From Rallus limicola (Eukaryota > Chordata > Aves > Gruiformes > Rallidae): a DNA stretch of 64,000 nucleotides. The notes beneath the pieces are model-generated. The model searched no databases and had not been told where the DNA came from. It worked only from the letters and a program-made list of their open reading frames with translations. The stretch is taken from contig JAKCOZ010000005.1 in the NCBI GenBank assembly GCA_022605955.1, positions 7,598,001 to 7,662,000 on the forward strand, written 5' to 3'. Numbering within the stretch: the first letter of the stretch is position 1; each line of letters opens with the position of its first letter. Below, piece after piece: positions 19,471 to 34,551 of this stretch. Made by a program: the position numbers and the translations under genes.

Positions 19471-22400
19471 AGCATCCAGTTGTTCCTAATGTCCTGCCTC
19501 ACTACAGAAGACCAAGGAATCCCCCACCCCCTCTGAGATTAAAAACTGATGCAAATGAAGGATTTTTTTAAAGCAAAAACATAATTAGCCTTTCAATTGT
19601 GGGCCACTATTGAGGTTAAAAAAAATATTAAAAGTATGTAAGAATGGATCAACAGAAAAAATATCCCCAAAGGCTCTAAACAGTAAGGTTCATATCAATG
19701 TCCAATAAAAACAGCCATATACAGTATAGACTTAGAAGAAACTTGCATCAGAAGACACTGAAGTGCAACCTTCTGCTATGGAAAACTTTATCCAGTACAA
19801 AATACCAGAATACATAGAGCACAGATATGATAACATATGCGTATCTCATTTTATACATATTAAAATCACTAGTGTTGCACAAAAAAGTTACTAAAGCAAA
19901 TCCCTTGATCCAAACTAAAATGTCTCTGCAATATTCTTCATAATCTGAATAATTTTTATTCTTAATGCCACTTTGATAGTACAAACATTATGTAAATAAA
20001 AAATATATGCCTTTAAAAGTCTTAATACAGACAGAATGTTCATTTGAATTTATTTTCTTAAGAACACTTTTATAGTTAAATTGTCACTTGCTTTTTAGCC
20101 CATTAGTATGTTAAAGTACAGATCGGTAGTGTCATGTACATTAACATACATTTGGTCTTTTAAATGCAACTATTGCACACTATGCCAGAGAACAAGCTGT
20201 CCTCCCTATCTTTTGAAATCATTGTTCTGGAAATCTAACATGCATTTTTTCATTATAGATTTATATTCACAATCCTGGCTTTTCTTCTCCAGTTTTCCAG
20301 TGTTCTTTTAACTATGCTATGATTAAGTGTTAGGAATTACATTTTTAAAAAAATTAAAAACAGCATTTCCTAGTTAAGGTATGAGTACTATTACTATGAA
20401 GGTAAGAGTATTTAAACTGAAGAGAAAAAGTGTGAGCACTCACAAAGACACTCTGGAAACATCAGTTAAACTGGATAGGGCCATCTGTGTCTAAGGTGGC
20501 AGGAAAGAACCAAAAATACCTCTTTTCAATTTAGGGCTGTGTCACTACATATCACAAAACACAGGGAGAATAAATATGTTTAAGAAGATATGAGAAGTTA
20601 GCCCCTCATTTGTAACTTCATTCCCCCTTTGAAGGGGGTCAGTGCAATACCAGACCCTCACGTGGCAAGTGATAGTGAGGACAGGAAGAAACGATATCTC
20701 TAGGAAACTTCTAAGGCTGCGGTATTACTGCAGTGGTGTCCGCAGCACTGAACAGAAGGAATTCTCATTTCCCAGTAGAAAAAAAACCCTTCATTTTTGC
20801 ATAATAAAACTTTTTCCATAGAACTAGGCAATAGTCGGTGGCTAGAACTGACCTAATCAACATTACAGCCTTCCAATGTTTCATATAAATACAAAACTGA
20901 CATGCAGCTGCCAAGTTTAACTTTGAACCCTGACCTTAAGGAGGAGGTAGGATTTTAACACCTTTATATAGAGTGGTCCATATATATAACTACTTACAAA
21001 AGCAACCACTGCAAAACAAAGGTAATTTGCATGTGGGGTTCAGAACTGAAGTTGAGGGGTGGGGTGGGTGGGCGGGTGGGATGGGACAGGACACCAACAG
21101 GAAATCAAAGCAGACAAATAACAAATAAATCCTAGATAACTGAATCAAAATGTCCCCTAGCACTCCTTTCTGACTCTAAAAAAAGAATTTTGTTTTGAAA
21201 GAGCCATCACAACTTTTAACCCAATACACCTCTTACCATTTACCGTAAGTACTACAGATAAGTATTTAAGTATTCCTTTTTGAGGTTTTTTCAGCTGAGA
21301 ATAATAAATAAGTGATTTCAACAGATTCCTTTCAACTTGTTCATTATCTCTGGTGAAATGAGATGTTGATTTTATTAAAACCAGAAAATGTTTATGCTTC
21401 TGCCTTGTGAAGACTTTTCTTTTTCCTCAGAAACACTGCAACTTACCAAAAGTGATCTATTTATGTACTTGATATGCTAAGCAGTTTTTGAATTACATGA
21501 AAATTAAGCAAAGTAGATACTGATGTAGCAATATAATGAAGAAAATGGCATACAGAGAAACCCTTCAGATGCTTTATTGGTAAATAATGTCTGCAATTTA
21601 ATGCGTTTTATTTATATTTTGAATGGCAAAGTGTCAATATTCAAAGCATCAAATGAGGTTACTTACCAGCAACTGAATTTTGACAATATCCTCGATGTAC
21701 TTGCACACTTTACTCTTAACTATGAAACCACCTTGCAGTGCTTTGTCCTTGGGAGGAGTTTGCGGTTGCAAAAGATGGTTGCACAGATGTTGCCCATGTC
21801 CTCACCTGCAATAGGGAGCATGCTCTGCCTAAACACCACGTTCTGCTCTTACCACCAACACCAAGGTGCTGAATAAGGTGCACCGTTTGAACCGCACACT
21901 GAAGTCACCCAAGACAAGTAACTGCCTTCTCAAACAAGTGAGCTTCCTCATCTTGTGCTTTCCTACAGAGCACACAGTTGTGTGCGCAGCCTCCTAAATC
22001 CTGCTGTTTTCACAAGGATCACAGGCTGTTACAGGTGTGCACATATACACAAGTTCACAGATGTCTAAATTCTGGCTTTGCATATCTCTTACTTCAAAGA
22101 CCCAGACACCCTTTTTTGGCAGTTTTATAGGTAGTCATAGGAAACCCTCGAGCCACAACAATGGCTGACACATGAGACGATCTCTATCATGTATACTGTG
22201 CTGTTCCTGTCATGCCTCTCTATATGCTACAACCACCCTTAGGGTCTTTTTCCCCTCTCTCCTTTCCTTTTACTGAGGTAGGGGGGGAAAAAAGGAACAC
22301 ACACACCCCCCTCCCCCCACCCTGGAAATGAAAGGATCCCCACTTTTGTGCCAAAACAAAAAACAAGCTGAACTGGTGAAACGTCCAGATAAGTTTTGAA

Positions 22401-23182
22401 AAAAAAACTGTATTAAATTATCTTGCTTGTAATAGAGTCAGAAGTTATGGAAAGCACAAGTAACTGTGGCAGATCATGCAGTGGGGCAGTTGGGAACTAC
22501 AGACTAGCTTCCACCCAAGGAGAGGATCAAACATAAGCAACCATTTCCAGCTCTGACCCAAGTATAAGAGAAAAATGAGAACAGCAAAGTGTGGAAGATC
22601 TCAAGGCCTCACAACTCAGAAATGCCATATCTCAATTCCACCCCCCTTTTGTTTTTCGATAGCATTGATGCTGTGGGAATAACAACTTCTAACTCTGTAA
22701 GGGTCTGCATGGACTTACAGTGCCCAAATGCACCAGTTGAAGAACAGGTAGGGAGTTTCAACAATATAGTAACAAACAGGGCAGTGTTTGCTTGCAGCAT
22801 CCTCATCAAGAATAGGAAGACCTTCAAGTCAGTTTTGTGTGAAGGTTTCTTGTGCTTTCACCTTGATGATGACAATCCTACATCTGGACTGAGGGTACTA
22901 AGTCATGGTGAGCCTAAAGAAGCAAGCAGCCTGATCCTGACATAAAAACACTTCCAAGGAAGTTCGACCAGAAACAAAGCAACAGGAAAAGGTATCAGTT
23001 TCTGCTATGCCCAATTGGTATAAGGGTGTCTCATTTATATTTGAATGGACTCTTGCTTTGGCATAGTTCAGGTAAAATACCCAAGAACACAAGAATATGG
23101 CAGTTAAGTGAAGAATCATGTAAGTCACAATATGTTCCTTTATATCAACTATTAAAAAACCCAAAAACAAACAACACACGCA

Positions 23183-23224
23183 CCCCCCCCCCCAAAAAAA
23201 AAAAAGTGTGTGTGTGTGTGTGTG
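23183..23224. repeat. Compound C-run / A-run / (GT)n microsatellite
   Basis: Eleven C (23183-23193) are followed directly by twelve A (23194-23205) and about nine and a half GT units (23206-23224). It lies in intron 2. Confidence 0.9.
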
Positions 23225-26200
23225 AAATCTATCCTGAAAACACAAACAGAAATTCCTCTCATTCTGCAGCAATACTAGCAAGAAAGTTTGCCTTCCAACA
23301 CAGGGCAACAACAGGCCTGGCTGCTCAATAAGCCACAAAACTATTGGAACTCATTTTCTCACATACATCTGTCGCACAAAAGTTCTTTGGGTAAGCATAG
23401 TGCCCTGGAAGTGAACATGCCATACAAATACCTGAGAAGGTAACAAAATCTGTTCACATCCTTGCCCACTGTGAAAAATTCTTCAAAAGTTTTTTACTAT
23501 TGATGTGTGCCCATCTGGATGGTGCAGTGATATCCTGATGAAACTCTGCAACACAGACTGATAATTTTTTACTTAAAATTACATTGCTTGAATTATAGAA
23601 AGATCATAAAAAATAAACACAAATATTCCCGAACAAGCAAAGTGATGTCATGTCATTCATTCCTCTCAGACCTCCAGATCATTCTGTATTCTTACAAACT
23701 AGTCTCTTTATTTACCTTCCTAATAATGTCCTACATTGTATTGGAATAAGGCTTCCACAAGTCTATTAGCCTGACTTGTAGACTGAAGGTTGTTGCCCAT
23801 GACACAATCCTGCGCTCCAAGAGAAAGTGTCAAAAGAAAAAAAAAAAAGGAATCTGTAATTTTAAAAAGAAGTCAGTATTTTTGTTACAGAAAATTTACA
23901 TAGTGATACTAGACTATAAAACCTTGTCAAATGAAGAATCAAACACTGACAACATGACATCAGGATATATAAGAGACAGTAGGCTTGCTAAAAGTTGTTT
24001 TCTTTCAAGAATAGAAACAAGCAGAAGACTAGTAAGAGAAATTAACATTTAACAAGAATCATATCTGATTAGCAGTGATGCCATATACAACTGAAAAAGG
24101 ATTGTCCAGCAAAAACTACAAATGCCACAGATTCACATAGGAGATTCATGTGCTGTTCACTCAAAAAATGGAAAACCACAGTACATTTTACATTGGATAT
24201 TCCCCTATATGAAGCATTATCTAGTCACTTAATAGCTATGACAGCTGCTAAATGAAAAAAAGGGGGAGGGAGGGAAGAGAATAGAAACATTACAAAAAAG
24301 TTATGACAGAAAACCTATGGAGCAACAACTGGGGCAGGTGGGTTTACATACATGAAATTAAATCTGCTTTCTCAAGGTTACACTAGCGGAGACTTTTGGA
24401 TGAATAAAAATATTTTTCAACACTTCTTTGCTCTAAATCTATTGCTAGATTCACATCCAACAGATCTACGTCTGGCATAGTGTTTTACTGGGATGTGTTG
24501 CTTCCATTGAAAAATGCAGAAAAATACACCCAACATACAATACCCATTGATGTTCAAGAACCTTAATTTTAATTTGTATACTGCTGTAGTGATTTATGAA
24601 GCACTGGCAAGTTAACTGACTGGCTGACCTGGTGAGTTTTTCTCATACAGATTTCTATGATTAGTTCCTGATGTAAATATGACACCACCAGAACAAATCA
24701 CACCCTTACCCACAGTTTAGTGACCCCACTAACATAATCACGGGGAAATACTGAAGAGCTTAAGCTTTGGGATGTTGTGGAAAATCACCTGTCAATATTC
24801 TGACAAAATTAAGAAATTACATTAGAAAATTTAAAAGGTTACTTTCTTCCTCTTTGCTGGACGAAACCAATGGATTGCTAGCGAGGAAAATGACACAGGT
24901 CTATTTTGGTAGGCTAGACTGTAAGACTTCAGCCTTCCAGTATGTCACATCACCTGCTTGCCACTGCAGTGCAGCCTGCTTAAAGAATCCATATGCAACA
25001 GCCCCTTTGCCTGTTTTGCTCCAGCCTTGAATCCCACACCAGCACCCATCTGCTGCTTTTTCCCTTTTTTGTTCTCCTGAGACACTTTGTCCTCTCTGGT
25101 TTTTTTCCTATTTTTTATCCCTTAGTATTCCATTTTAATTTATTTGTCCTTTCCTGCTGAAAGGAGAGCTCCTCTATTCTTAGAAGAGTTTCAGAGCCTA
25201 AAATAAACTGCTTAACTATGTATCTATTACATCTAGATTGATGTCACACCAGAACCTGACAACATGCTGCAACAGGAATTTGACTACAGCAAAGAACCCC
25301 AGCATTTCTGCAAGCACCACTTTGCAAAGATTTTTAAAGTAACATTACATACAAAAACCTAACACACTCTACCCAAACATATAAATATAGGGTAAGCTTT
25401 TTTTAATTTACTCTTCTTCCTACATAAATGTTGATATCCTTTTATCTTGTCTGATACCTAATACTAAAAACCAGACCACCACACTAAAGAGAAGGAAATC
25501 GGGGTAAACAAATTACACTATGAATTATTTTTATTCAAGCAGAATGCTGTAATTTTACTGTCAGAACAAATAAAAGTTAAAAACAAATAACGCAGTTTAG
25601 AGACAAAGAAACACCCCTATAATAATGGGATCTAGATAATAATTGGATAATAATAGAAGCCTTTGATCTGAGTAAACCCTTTGAGTCCAGTCCAGGACAC
25701 TAATAATTGCAAGCAGCTCATTATTTATGGCTAAAAACTTCATTCTGTTCCCAGTATAGACAGACACCCACATTAGGAAAAGGCACGCTTGTTGACAACA
25801 TTAACAGAAGCAGCAAGGATCAAATAGACCAGGAACTTTCCCCTCATTTACAGACATGCTACTGCTCAAACAGGGCTGTAAGCACACTGACTGCTCGGTG
25901 CCTTGAGCTGGTGGTATGTATTAATTTTTGTCTCCAAGAGAAAAAGGAAAGGTAAGCTATCTTCACTGCCTGTTCTTAGCAATGTACAGAGAAAATACTG
26001 CACAGAATTTCACAAGACTGCAAGAAACTCTGAAACATTTCCTGAACTTTAAAAACTAATAGCAGTAGTTGTTTCAAAAACATACATATCCTTTCATTAA
26101 TTAAAAAATGCATTCATATAATTCCAATAAGGATTATGAAGCATTCTCAATTCTGTCTGAAACTAAGAATTGACATATATACCACATGATATCCATAATC

Positions 26201-26560
26201 CATCTAAGGGCCATACTAGGTCAAAAATATACTCTGTTTTTAATTTTCCAATGACTTGCACTAAAATACGAAATTCAAAATATGTCAGCTACTAACATAA
26301 ATTGCAAAAATAAAGCCATTGGGAAGTCTGACTATTTTGCATGTAACATAACCTCTGGCCAAACATGGAACACTGCCCTAAAGGCAAACACAGTATGAAA
26401 ATCTACACAGCCACAGTATTTACTGGAAACTCCTACTCTTTGAAAAGATGAAAGCTAAAGTACAGTTGACAAATCTCTTCTGAAAAAGGTTATTTGTGAT
26501 TTCCTTGGTGAAGGGGAGAATTAGCGCTTGCTTTGTTTCCAGCATGTATGAATTTTCCAA

Positions 26561-26570
26561 GGGGGGGGGG
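26561..26570. repeat. Poly-G run (10 bp)
   Basis: A run of ten G on the plus strand in intron 2; C in the HIPK3 transcript. Confidence 0.9.
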
Positions 26571-29500
26571 CAACTAATCCTCAAATCAAGGTGCTAATTT
26601 CTCTTAGTCCCAGGAACTATTTTTGGATGATGTTGTCATACCACAAATTGATAGTCAAAACTTTCAAAGGCCAGCTCTGTGTTATGTCACCACTTTTTAG
26701 TAAGGCTCCCAAGACTGGCCTTGCTTTGCCTTCACTAAGAGTTACTATTTCCTTTTGAATCATTAAGTTCCTGGGATTTCTACGTTGCATTTCTCACTTT
26801 CAGGAAAAAGTCAATGTAAAAAAAAAAAAAATCTAAGTCTAACTTGTGTGTTAAAAATGAAAGGAAAAAAATATAATAGATCTCTTCTTAAAAGAAAAAG
26901 CCCACCTCCCAGAAGCAGCCTATCACTGGTCTCTTTCAGCAACGTCCCAAGTTCGCTACCTGCAGCCTGAACAGTCCCTAGACACACAGAGGCTTCTGTC
27001 GGAGGGGAAAGTCTCCTCTTCGATATTCACGAAGGACCTGCAGTTCTTTTTGGTCACTGAAATTGGCCAAAGATTACAGGTGAAGTCAGGCAGGACATTA
27101 TTGTCAGCTCGTTAGGATTTTTGTGTAACACAAATTTCCCCAAAGTCAATTTGTCTGACCATTTTCTTTGTGAAATCTTGATTTTTAAGATTGACAGCAG
27201 TAAAAAGTAAACTTTGTATCGACTATACATAAATAAGAAATTATATTATGCATAAATAGGGTAGCATAATCTGTCACAAGCAGAACAATATACTTAAAGA
27301 AATCCCTGGCAGTAACCCCACTGCCAAGACAGACCTACAAAATTCATTTAGAATTACCCAGGAAGAGCTGCTGTCAAGCACACCTGAAAAAGGCTCCAAG
27401 AACAACATAGATGTTAATGATACTGCTGGGACATGGGTGGCAAAATTATTCAGTATCAGACAATTGCTGAGATGCTGGAATACTTGAAGCCTTATAAAGA
27501 AATAACCTCCTGAGAATAAATAGTTGGAAACATAACAGTATCAGAACTACGGCAAAAATCAAAAAGGAAGAGTCTTAGAGGCTAGTGACATAACCTTATG
27601 AGGAAGAGAGTCCCTTAGAGCATAATGATAAATATGAATATTTTCATTAGTCATTTCAGAACTAAACTAGATGACAGTTGAAAAACTTTTATTATTATTT
27701 TCTGGCTCTGACATTATAAATGCCCTTAGGCAAATCAGCTTTTGCTGTGACTCAAGATCACAGATTTTTTAAAAACAGAAATAACTAAAACCAGTACACT
27801 GGGAAAGACATTAAATCCTTCAGATATAAAAAAAAAAAATAAATAAAATCCCCAAAGCTGCTTTTTTTAAAAGAAATTTTAATCTGAAGATAAAAATCAC
27901 TATAATCTACAAAAAGTATGTCAGTAACTTATCAAGTCTAGACACGGTCCTGTGAGTACCTAAAGACAAAAAGCTGCTTTGGTGAAGTACCAAGGAAACA
28001 GATCTTTACCTACCCTTAGAGACCTCAAGCAGCTGTCTTCTGAAATAAAAGGTAAGATGGTCCTATTCCAAAACAGATCACTACATTCTGATACCACTTT
28101 ATGTTCTCCAGGGATGGTCAATGTAATTGTAACACTACAAAGACTTCACTAAGCATAATGTAGCGATGTCCATTACAATTACTAAGTTTTCTCCAAAGGT
28201 AGTTACAATTCTGTAGAATAAGAAGTGATCATACACATTTTTCTAAGTTATGACCATTAACAGTGGAGCCTATTTATGGACCTGCTGCAGTTAAACCTGA
28301 TGTAAACAGGTTTAAATGATTTATAAAACTGTAGCTGTGAAGGTTTCTCAAAGATGCCAGACCTGCTTCTATATTGGTTTTTTATTACTTTACACAGGAC
28401 ACAGATTCATTATCCCTGAGTTCGAATTTAAGTTCCTATGAACTGTGGCAGATGATGGGTTGCTGCTCACTTGCTTCCTTTATCTCTCCAACGTTAAAGC
28501 AGCACTGTTAGCTAACGGGAACACTAACGAACCAACCCAAAAAACATCATCAGATTTTATCTGCCAAGATCAGGGGAGAGGGAGTATTCAACTTTGATTA
28601 ATTCCATCAGGAAAAAAAACAAGCAAGCAAACAAAAAGAACCTACAAGCAGCCTCAAACATCTGAAACAAACAAAAAATAAAATCAAATGTTTTGTATCT
28701 GGAAGGTTTAAGGACTCCACAGCATTGCAGTCTTAGTGAGGTTCACTGTTACTAGCTCTACCAGCTTCAAGAAATCTACTGAAAATAGGCTTTTTTCTAC
28801 AGAATAAGCACATACCTCACTGATGTGTATTTCTTATCCCCCACTGGTGCCAGTATACCCACTGAAATGAGAGACAAGTGAAATCGTAGAGCTTTTGTTT
28901 TACTGTTCAGCATAGAAAAAAAGTAACATATGTTAAAATTCTAGGAATTGAGAAATTGAAGTTACAAAAGTAAACTACAGTAAGCTATCATGAAATTAAC
29001 CAGCTATCTTCTTTCTTCTACTTGATCTGAAGCATTCACTGCCCAAACCCCCAGGAGGGGGAAAAGCATGGGAGCTAAACTGGGTCCTGGGGAACTCTAC
29101 AGTGAAAACTGACTCCTGAGGACACCTACTTATCAGTATAGAGCTTCATAAACTTCTCCAAATCATCAGTGTGTCAGTGCAAGCTTATTATGATTTCAAA
29201 AGCAGTGTATAAGCGGAAGTGTGTTTACAATTGTCATAATGTTTGGTATTTTCTAAATAGTAAACAGGAACAGGCAAAAACTAGCAGAGGAAGTCGATGC
29301 TTACACCTATCAACACAGCTTTAGATAAGAACATTCTGAAATAAGTATCACCCGAAGCCACTGCCTGTGGTACTGCTTGAATAAGGAATTATTGTTCTGT
29401 CATAACAGTGTCAAAAAAGGAAATCCCCAAAATATCGAGGCAATGTTTACAAGTTGCATTATTACTTTAGAGGTAATTATTTAGCTAGAACACATGACTT

Positions 29501-32500
29501 GTATTTCCCTATGAAAGGCTCTCTACTTAACTGGATTAACACACTATTGATAGCAAAATTCCACTGCCAGAGCCTACTGTCAAGTCATCATTTCCAGAAC
29601 CAACCTATAAGCTATTTCCTTTATCCTGTGTGTGACTATTACAACAAGCTCATCATGAATTTGCTCCCAAAGTGCTCTAAAAAAAAAAAGAAATGCTGCA
29701 AAGAACATTCAAGAGATGTATGACACAGGATTACCTGTTCTAATGAAATTAGACCATACATCAGTCACAGGTTGGAAGGCTAAATACATTTTGCAGCCAA
29801 CCAAGAAATTAATTCCCAGACATTTTCTAGGGAAAGCAAATCCAGCTCTGCATTCTCAGCAACCATTTCTCATGAAAACATTTATGTTTTTTCCTATCAA
29901 AACCAACATTCCCAAGATACATAGGCTCACTTTCTCCACCCACTTTTTAATACTGATGCAGTATGCAAGAGATATATTAACACATGCAGAAGTTAGCTAG
30001 GAGAGAACAGAAGCAACCTAGCTCAAAATAACATTTCTTACATAAACATGCATTTGGGGTAATGCTCCTGGAAAAGACAGCCTGTCCTGCACTGCTCACC
30101 TTTGCAGAGCCCTCCCTCACCCTTCCATTTCTGTGGGATGGTGACGCAGAGGTAGAGCAAGGAACAATATCTCCTGACCACTCCATTTTTGCACGATCAC
30201 CAAGAGCCATGTCAATACAAGTATAGCCTTTTTTTTTGTTCTCTCGTTCCTGCTTGTAGCATCTAATGAAAAGCAGGAGTAAGGAAACAAAATGGAGTCA
30301 TAGTTTGATCCTCCCATGCTTCACACAAAACCAGACCAATTTTAAAGCTGAATTTTGTAACAGGAACAATAACAAAAAGAGACCCCTAACTTGTTCCAAA
30401 CTGAGGAATTTGGAAGTCTAACTTCCTTCCTCCTCTCCCTGCAACACACTGTTTCCTGACGCTAATAACACAGGGTGGGAGACAAGACCACAGGTCTTCC
30501 TAGTGAAAGGGCCTGCAAGGCCTCAGGAAGGGGCAAAGGGGAATAACCAAAGAGGTTAAAGTACACAAGGAACATCATCCAAAGAAAACATTTTCACTAG
30601 GGACAGGACAGGCTGATGTGCTAGTTGCAGACAAAGGACTCAGAAAACAAGTTATAGTTCCCTCATTCTGTACCAGCAGAGTACAGAACTGCTTGGAAAA
30701 TTTCACAAGACTGTCCTTCCAACACAATTTACCCTATTTTCCTGGGCTCTTGCCTGGCTCAGCAACATCAGCAGCCAACAGTCACATTTCAAAGCACTGA
30801 TCACTTGTACAATAAAATGGCCTGTTGCACCACAGAGCAGCTTCTCATCAGGACCTCTTTACACAACAAATACAAAATCTATCTCATAAAACATAACTGG
30901 ATTGTGGAGCTCCACTGCTGGATTTGGTCATGACAGAAGTGCATGTGTTTAAAAAGAAAGCGGCCAAAAAAACCCAACCCTCCCCCTGATGTGCTACAAG
31001 ACACAAAAGGGCCAGCCGAAGGAAGCTAATGAGTTCAGGCTGCCAGCAGCTAGAATATACTAGGCACTATCAATACAAATACCACCTTCGCTTTGTCTTT
31101 GCTTAGGCTTTCACTATCAGAGACTGGACCTTTGATCATTTAGAGCTGGTTTTACATTCTTCAGAAGGCTATTAGAGGCTCACCCACGTATTCTGAAACC
31201 CTCTTGCCTCATCTCACCTTTTACAAAAATGGGTTGTTTGATATAGGAGAAATAATGAGATTAAGCAAAGGATGAATCCCCCTTTACAAAGGAAAGGATA
31301 TCGTACCATCATCTAGAGCTACTTGAAGTACTTCTGTTGTTTCACAGGAATGTGTCTAATAGTTACTCTTATTTTGGCAAAATGTATCAAAAATATTTCC
31401 CCTTGGCATGCATTTGTCACTCCTGCAAATTCCCCAAGTCATGTTCCAAAGCATGACAAAAGTTTTCACATTTTTCCTAGGCAAATCACATGCGACTGAC
31501 ATACAATAAATTTAAGGAGGGGGGAGAGAATATTTTGACTGCAAGAGAAAATATACTTTTGCATAGCACACAGTCCCTTTTCAATGGCTTCCTTTGCATT
31601 CCTACCTCTTTTGCACACTAAAAATTCTACCGCGTCATATCTTGAGCCGGCAAGGAGCGTGGGAAGGGTCCAATTGCGTAAGATGCTATTAAGGCAGCAA
31701 AGCTGGCTACTTAACTGAAGATACTTAAATACTCAAAATAATTACACAGATTAGCCAGCGACTCTCAGACCGCAGAGCTGCCTACCTGTAGCTTAATAAC
31801 AGTTGTTCAAAACACACCCTCTCCAACTGCATTTTCCTTTAGGTATCCGTGCCCCAAGGGCTGGCGGTGGGAGAAGCTGAGCCTTGTATGCTTACCATGA
31901 GGCAAAACAGGACTTACCACTATTCCCAGTACACCCACATGCCTCTCAGTGATGGAAGGATCCCCCAACCACAGAATTAATTAAGGATAGAGTAATAAGG
32001 TAAATATGTAGCCAAAAAAAAGTTAATTTACAGGCATAAAGTATTTTTCCTTCAGAAGAGGAGGAACTTGAACTCCTAGTGGTACCTAACAGTACTGGTA
32101 TCCCTAAAGTGGCATCTGCTCAAGATGCTGTGGTTACAGGACAGTGCTTAATGAAAATACATGAAGAATCCCATGTGGCAGCCTTTCAAATGTCAGCATT
32201 GGAGTGCTATTTGGAACATTGTGGGCTAATTTTAATTTTTCAGATAGCTTCTCATAGGCTCAGAGCTACAGCAGTTAAGCACTAAATACTACATATTAAA
32301 GCAAGTAAAGCATTATAAAATATTCGTTTCTATAAATGGAAAAAACCTAACCACACAACGGGAAAAAAATTAAATATAGCAATGCACTAGTCTGAGGAGA
32401 CAGCCCCTAAAGTACAGACATACAGTTCTCAAAGTGATTCTAAGCATGCACTCTCTTCCCATTCCTCAATATGGCTTTGGGCAGAGATGTATTTTGGAGG

Positions 32501-34324
32501 GGAATTTTGATGGCTTTCTGGTTGGGGGGAGGTATGGGTGGTTCAGTTTTGTTTTGTTTTTTTTTAAATACAGTTCCTTGCCCTGTTGCAGTCTTCTGCC
32601 CTTCCTGCAGTGGCAATGCCAGTCATAAGCATTGAGCAATGAGCTGGAGAAAGAACTAAGGCTCTTAATAAACATCAAAAGTTACTTCCATTTTAGTTGT
32701 CAGGAAGCTTTTTACACATTTCTCCAAATCTTTGCACCAGATTCTGCTGAAGAAGAGAATCTGCTCTCACACCACACAAATGCGAACAAATGCTACAGCC
32801 ACTGGACTTAATTATACTTTATTGTTGTTGGGTTTTTTAGGTTTACACTACTTCTTTCCCCATACAACAATGAACCACCCTAGTTCTCTAGTTTGCCTAT
32901 TTCAGACCCACCCATCAACCACCTTATTTCTTACAGCAAGAGTTTCTTGGGTTACCCATTTCTGAACTGTGACCTCACGTAACCAAGCATGCCCTCCAAC
33001 AAGCTGGACATGGACCATCTTCAAAAGAGGTGCTTTCGCTTGTCCTGACAGCTCACAACTAGAAAGTTACAGATGCCACATACCCAGAGCAACTTCAGAG
33101 ACTTATCTGTAACCATTCTCTAAAGATTAATGAAAAAGTCAAAGAAAACATTCAAAGAATCTTTAAGAGGAACTACACCGACAGCCTTGTGCAGAAAAAT
33201 TAAACTACATCACTAGAACTTGAGCACTGAAGAATGAATCCACACAGATGACCACCACTAAACTGCCATTAAACTACAGAACCCTTGTATGGTTTGTTAA
33301 TGCATGCTAGCTAGCCTCTGTACTGCCTTTCCTTTTTGCTTTCACCTCAGATCCCCCAACCCAGTTGCCTGACAAAACATTAGGTTGGTTTCACAAAGGA
33401 GAGTTGTTTCCTGCGGCACAGCTCCCAGGGAAACAAACAAACAAACCACCACTAAAATAAGGGGAAAATATTTCAAAATAGCTTTTTCAACTTTGGAAGC
33501 AAATCTGAAATCAGCACAGCAGCAAGGGGAAGGGAGTCATTGCACCCGATTTTATGCGTGCTTGAAGACACAGCAGCATTGCAATTCATGAACAAAGACT
33601 GAGGGCATGCACACATGCAATACGTGGTTGGGGACACAACCACATCGCCATATACAGCAGCCTTTCACCTTATTTAAGCGACTAGAAATAACACAGCAAC
33701 CTTCTAAAAGGTATGCATTTTGTTACACAGCCCCTGGCTCCCCAAACAGTGCGCATTAGCCCCACTACTTCAGAACGGCACTGGAAGCAACCAGACCAGC
33801 CACCTGCTCCAGCAGAGGCAGGTGGGTTTCTGGTTCCTACTCCCATTCCAGTGCCGCACCAGCTCCCATTCGCTTCTGTGCCAAGCACAGGAACACAGCT
33901 CTTCAGGAGCCACCCTGAAGGTGCCTGGTGAGCTGTTCCTTAGCGCATGCTTAAGCATGACACTGCCAAACTGCATCACCTACTTCCCAAACCACAGGAA
34001 CACCACTCCTTCACAGCATTCATCCCTGTGGTGACCTCGACACGCCTCCCCTGACATATCAGCCTGGTACCTACCATCAGAAACGCATGGAAATCCAAAA
34101 CAAGCACCATGCACACACTAGAAAGCCACGGGTCTCCTGGGTTGGGAGGGGAAACAACACTAATTACAAAGTAATTAACTTTTAGCAGTTTAATTCTTCA
34201 GTAATTGAGAGAAAGAGATGAAGTTATTGTTCTGGTTTTGGTAGTCCTAATTCATGTAACACTGTATTTTGTGACATGGTGAAAGGTGATACAGATTATC
34301 TTGGGGGAATATACCCTATGCCCA

Positions 34325-34345
34325 CCAGTTAACTGAGTTAACTGG
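34325..34345. repeat. Perfect palindrome with 10-bp arms and one central base
   Basis: CCAGTTAACT, then G, then AGTTAACTGG. Each arm contains the hexamer GTTAAC, and the whole carries several copies of the MYB-type core TAACTG or CAGTTA. It lies about 190 bp from a G16 run in intron 2. A regulatory role is a guess from the motif only. Confidence 0.85.
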
Positions 34346-34535
34346 CAGTGGCCAACACAAAATTCATTCACCAAGTAGTTGTCTAGAGAAGCCAATACCC
34401 TATGATAGAGCCTTTGGATTTACAGTAAGACAAAGCCCAAACCCCATGAACAACAGCCACTTTACTGAGCTGAGAAACTTGGACATGTAGAAAATGCAGG
34501 TGGTTTAAATGTACCTTGCAAGCCATTCTTAAGGT

Positions 34536-34551
34536 GGGGGGGGGGGGGGGG
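34536..34551. repeat. Poly-G run (16 bp)
   Basis: Sixteen consecutive G on the plus strand in intron 2; C in the HIPK3 transcript. Confidence 0.9.

Noticed and set aside
22589..22945. 118-codon plus-strand frame in intron 2
   Set aside because: No recognisable domain or neighbouring splice signals supporting an exon; consistent with chance in 33 kb of intron.
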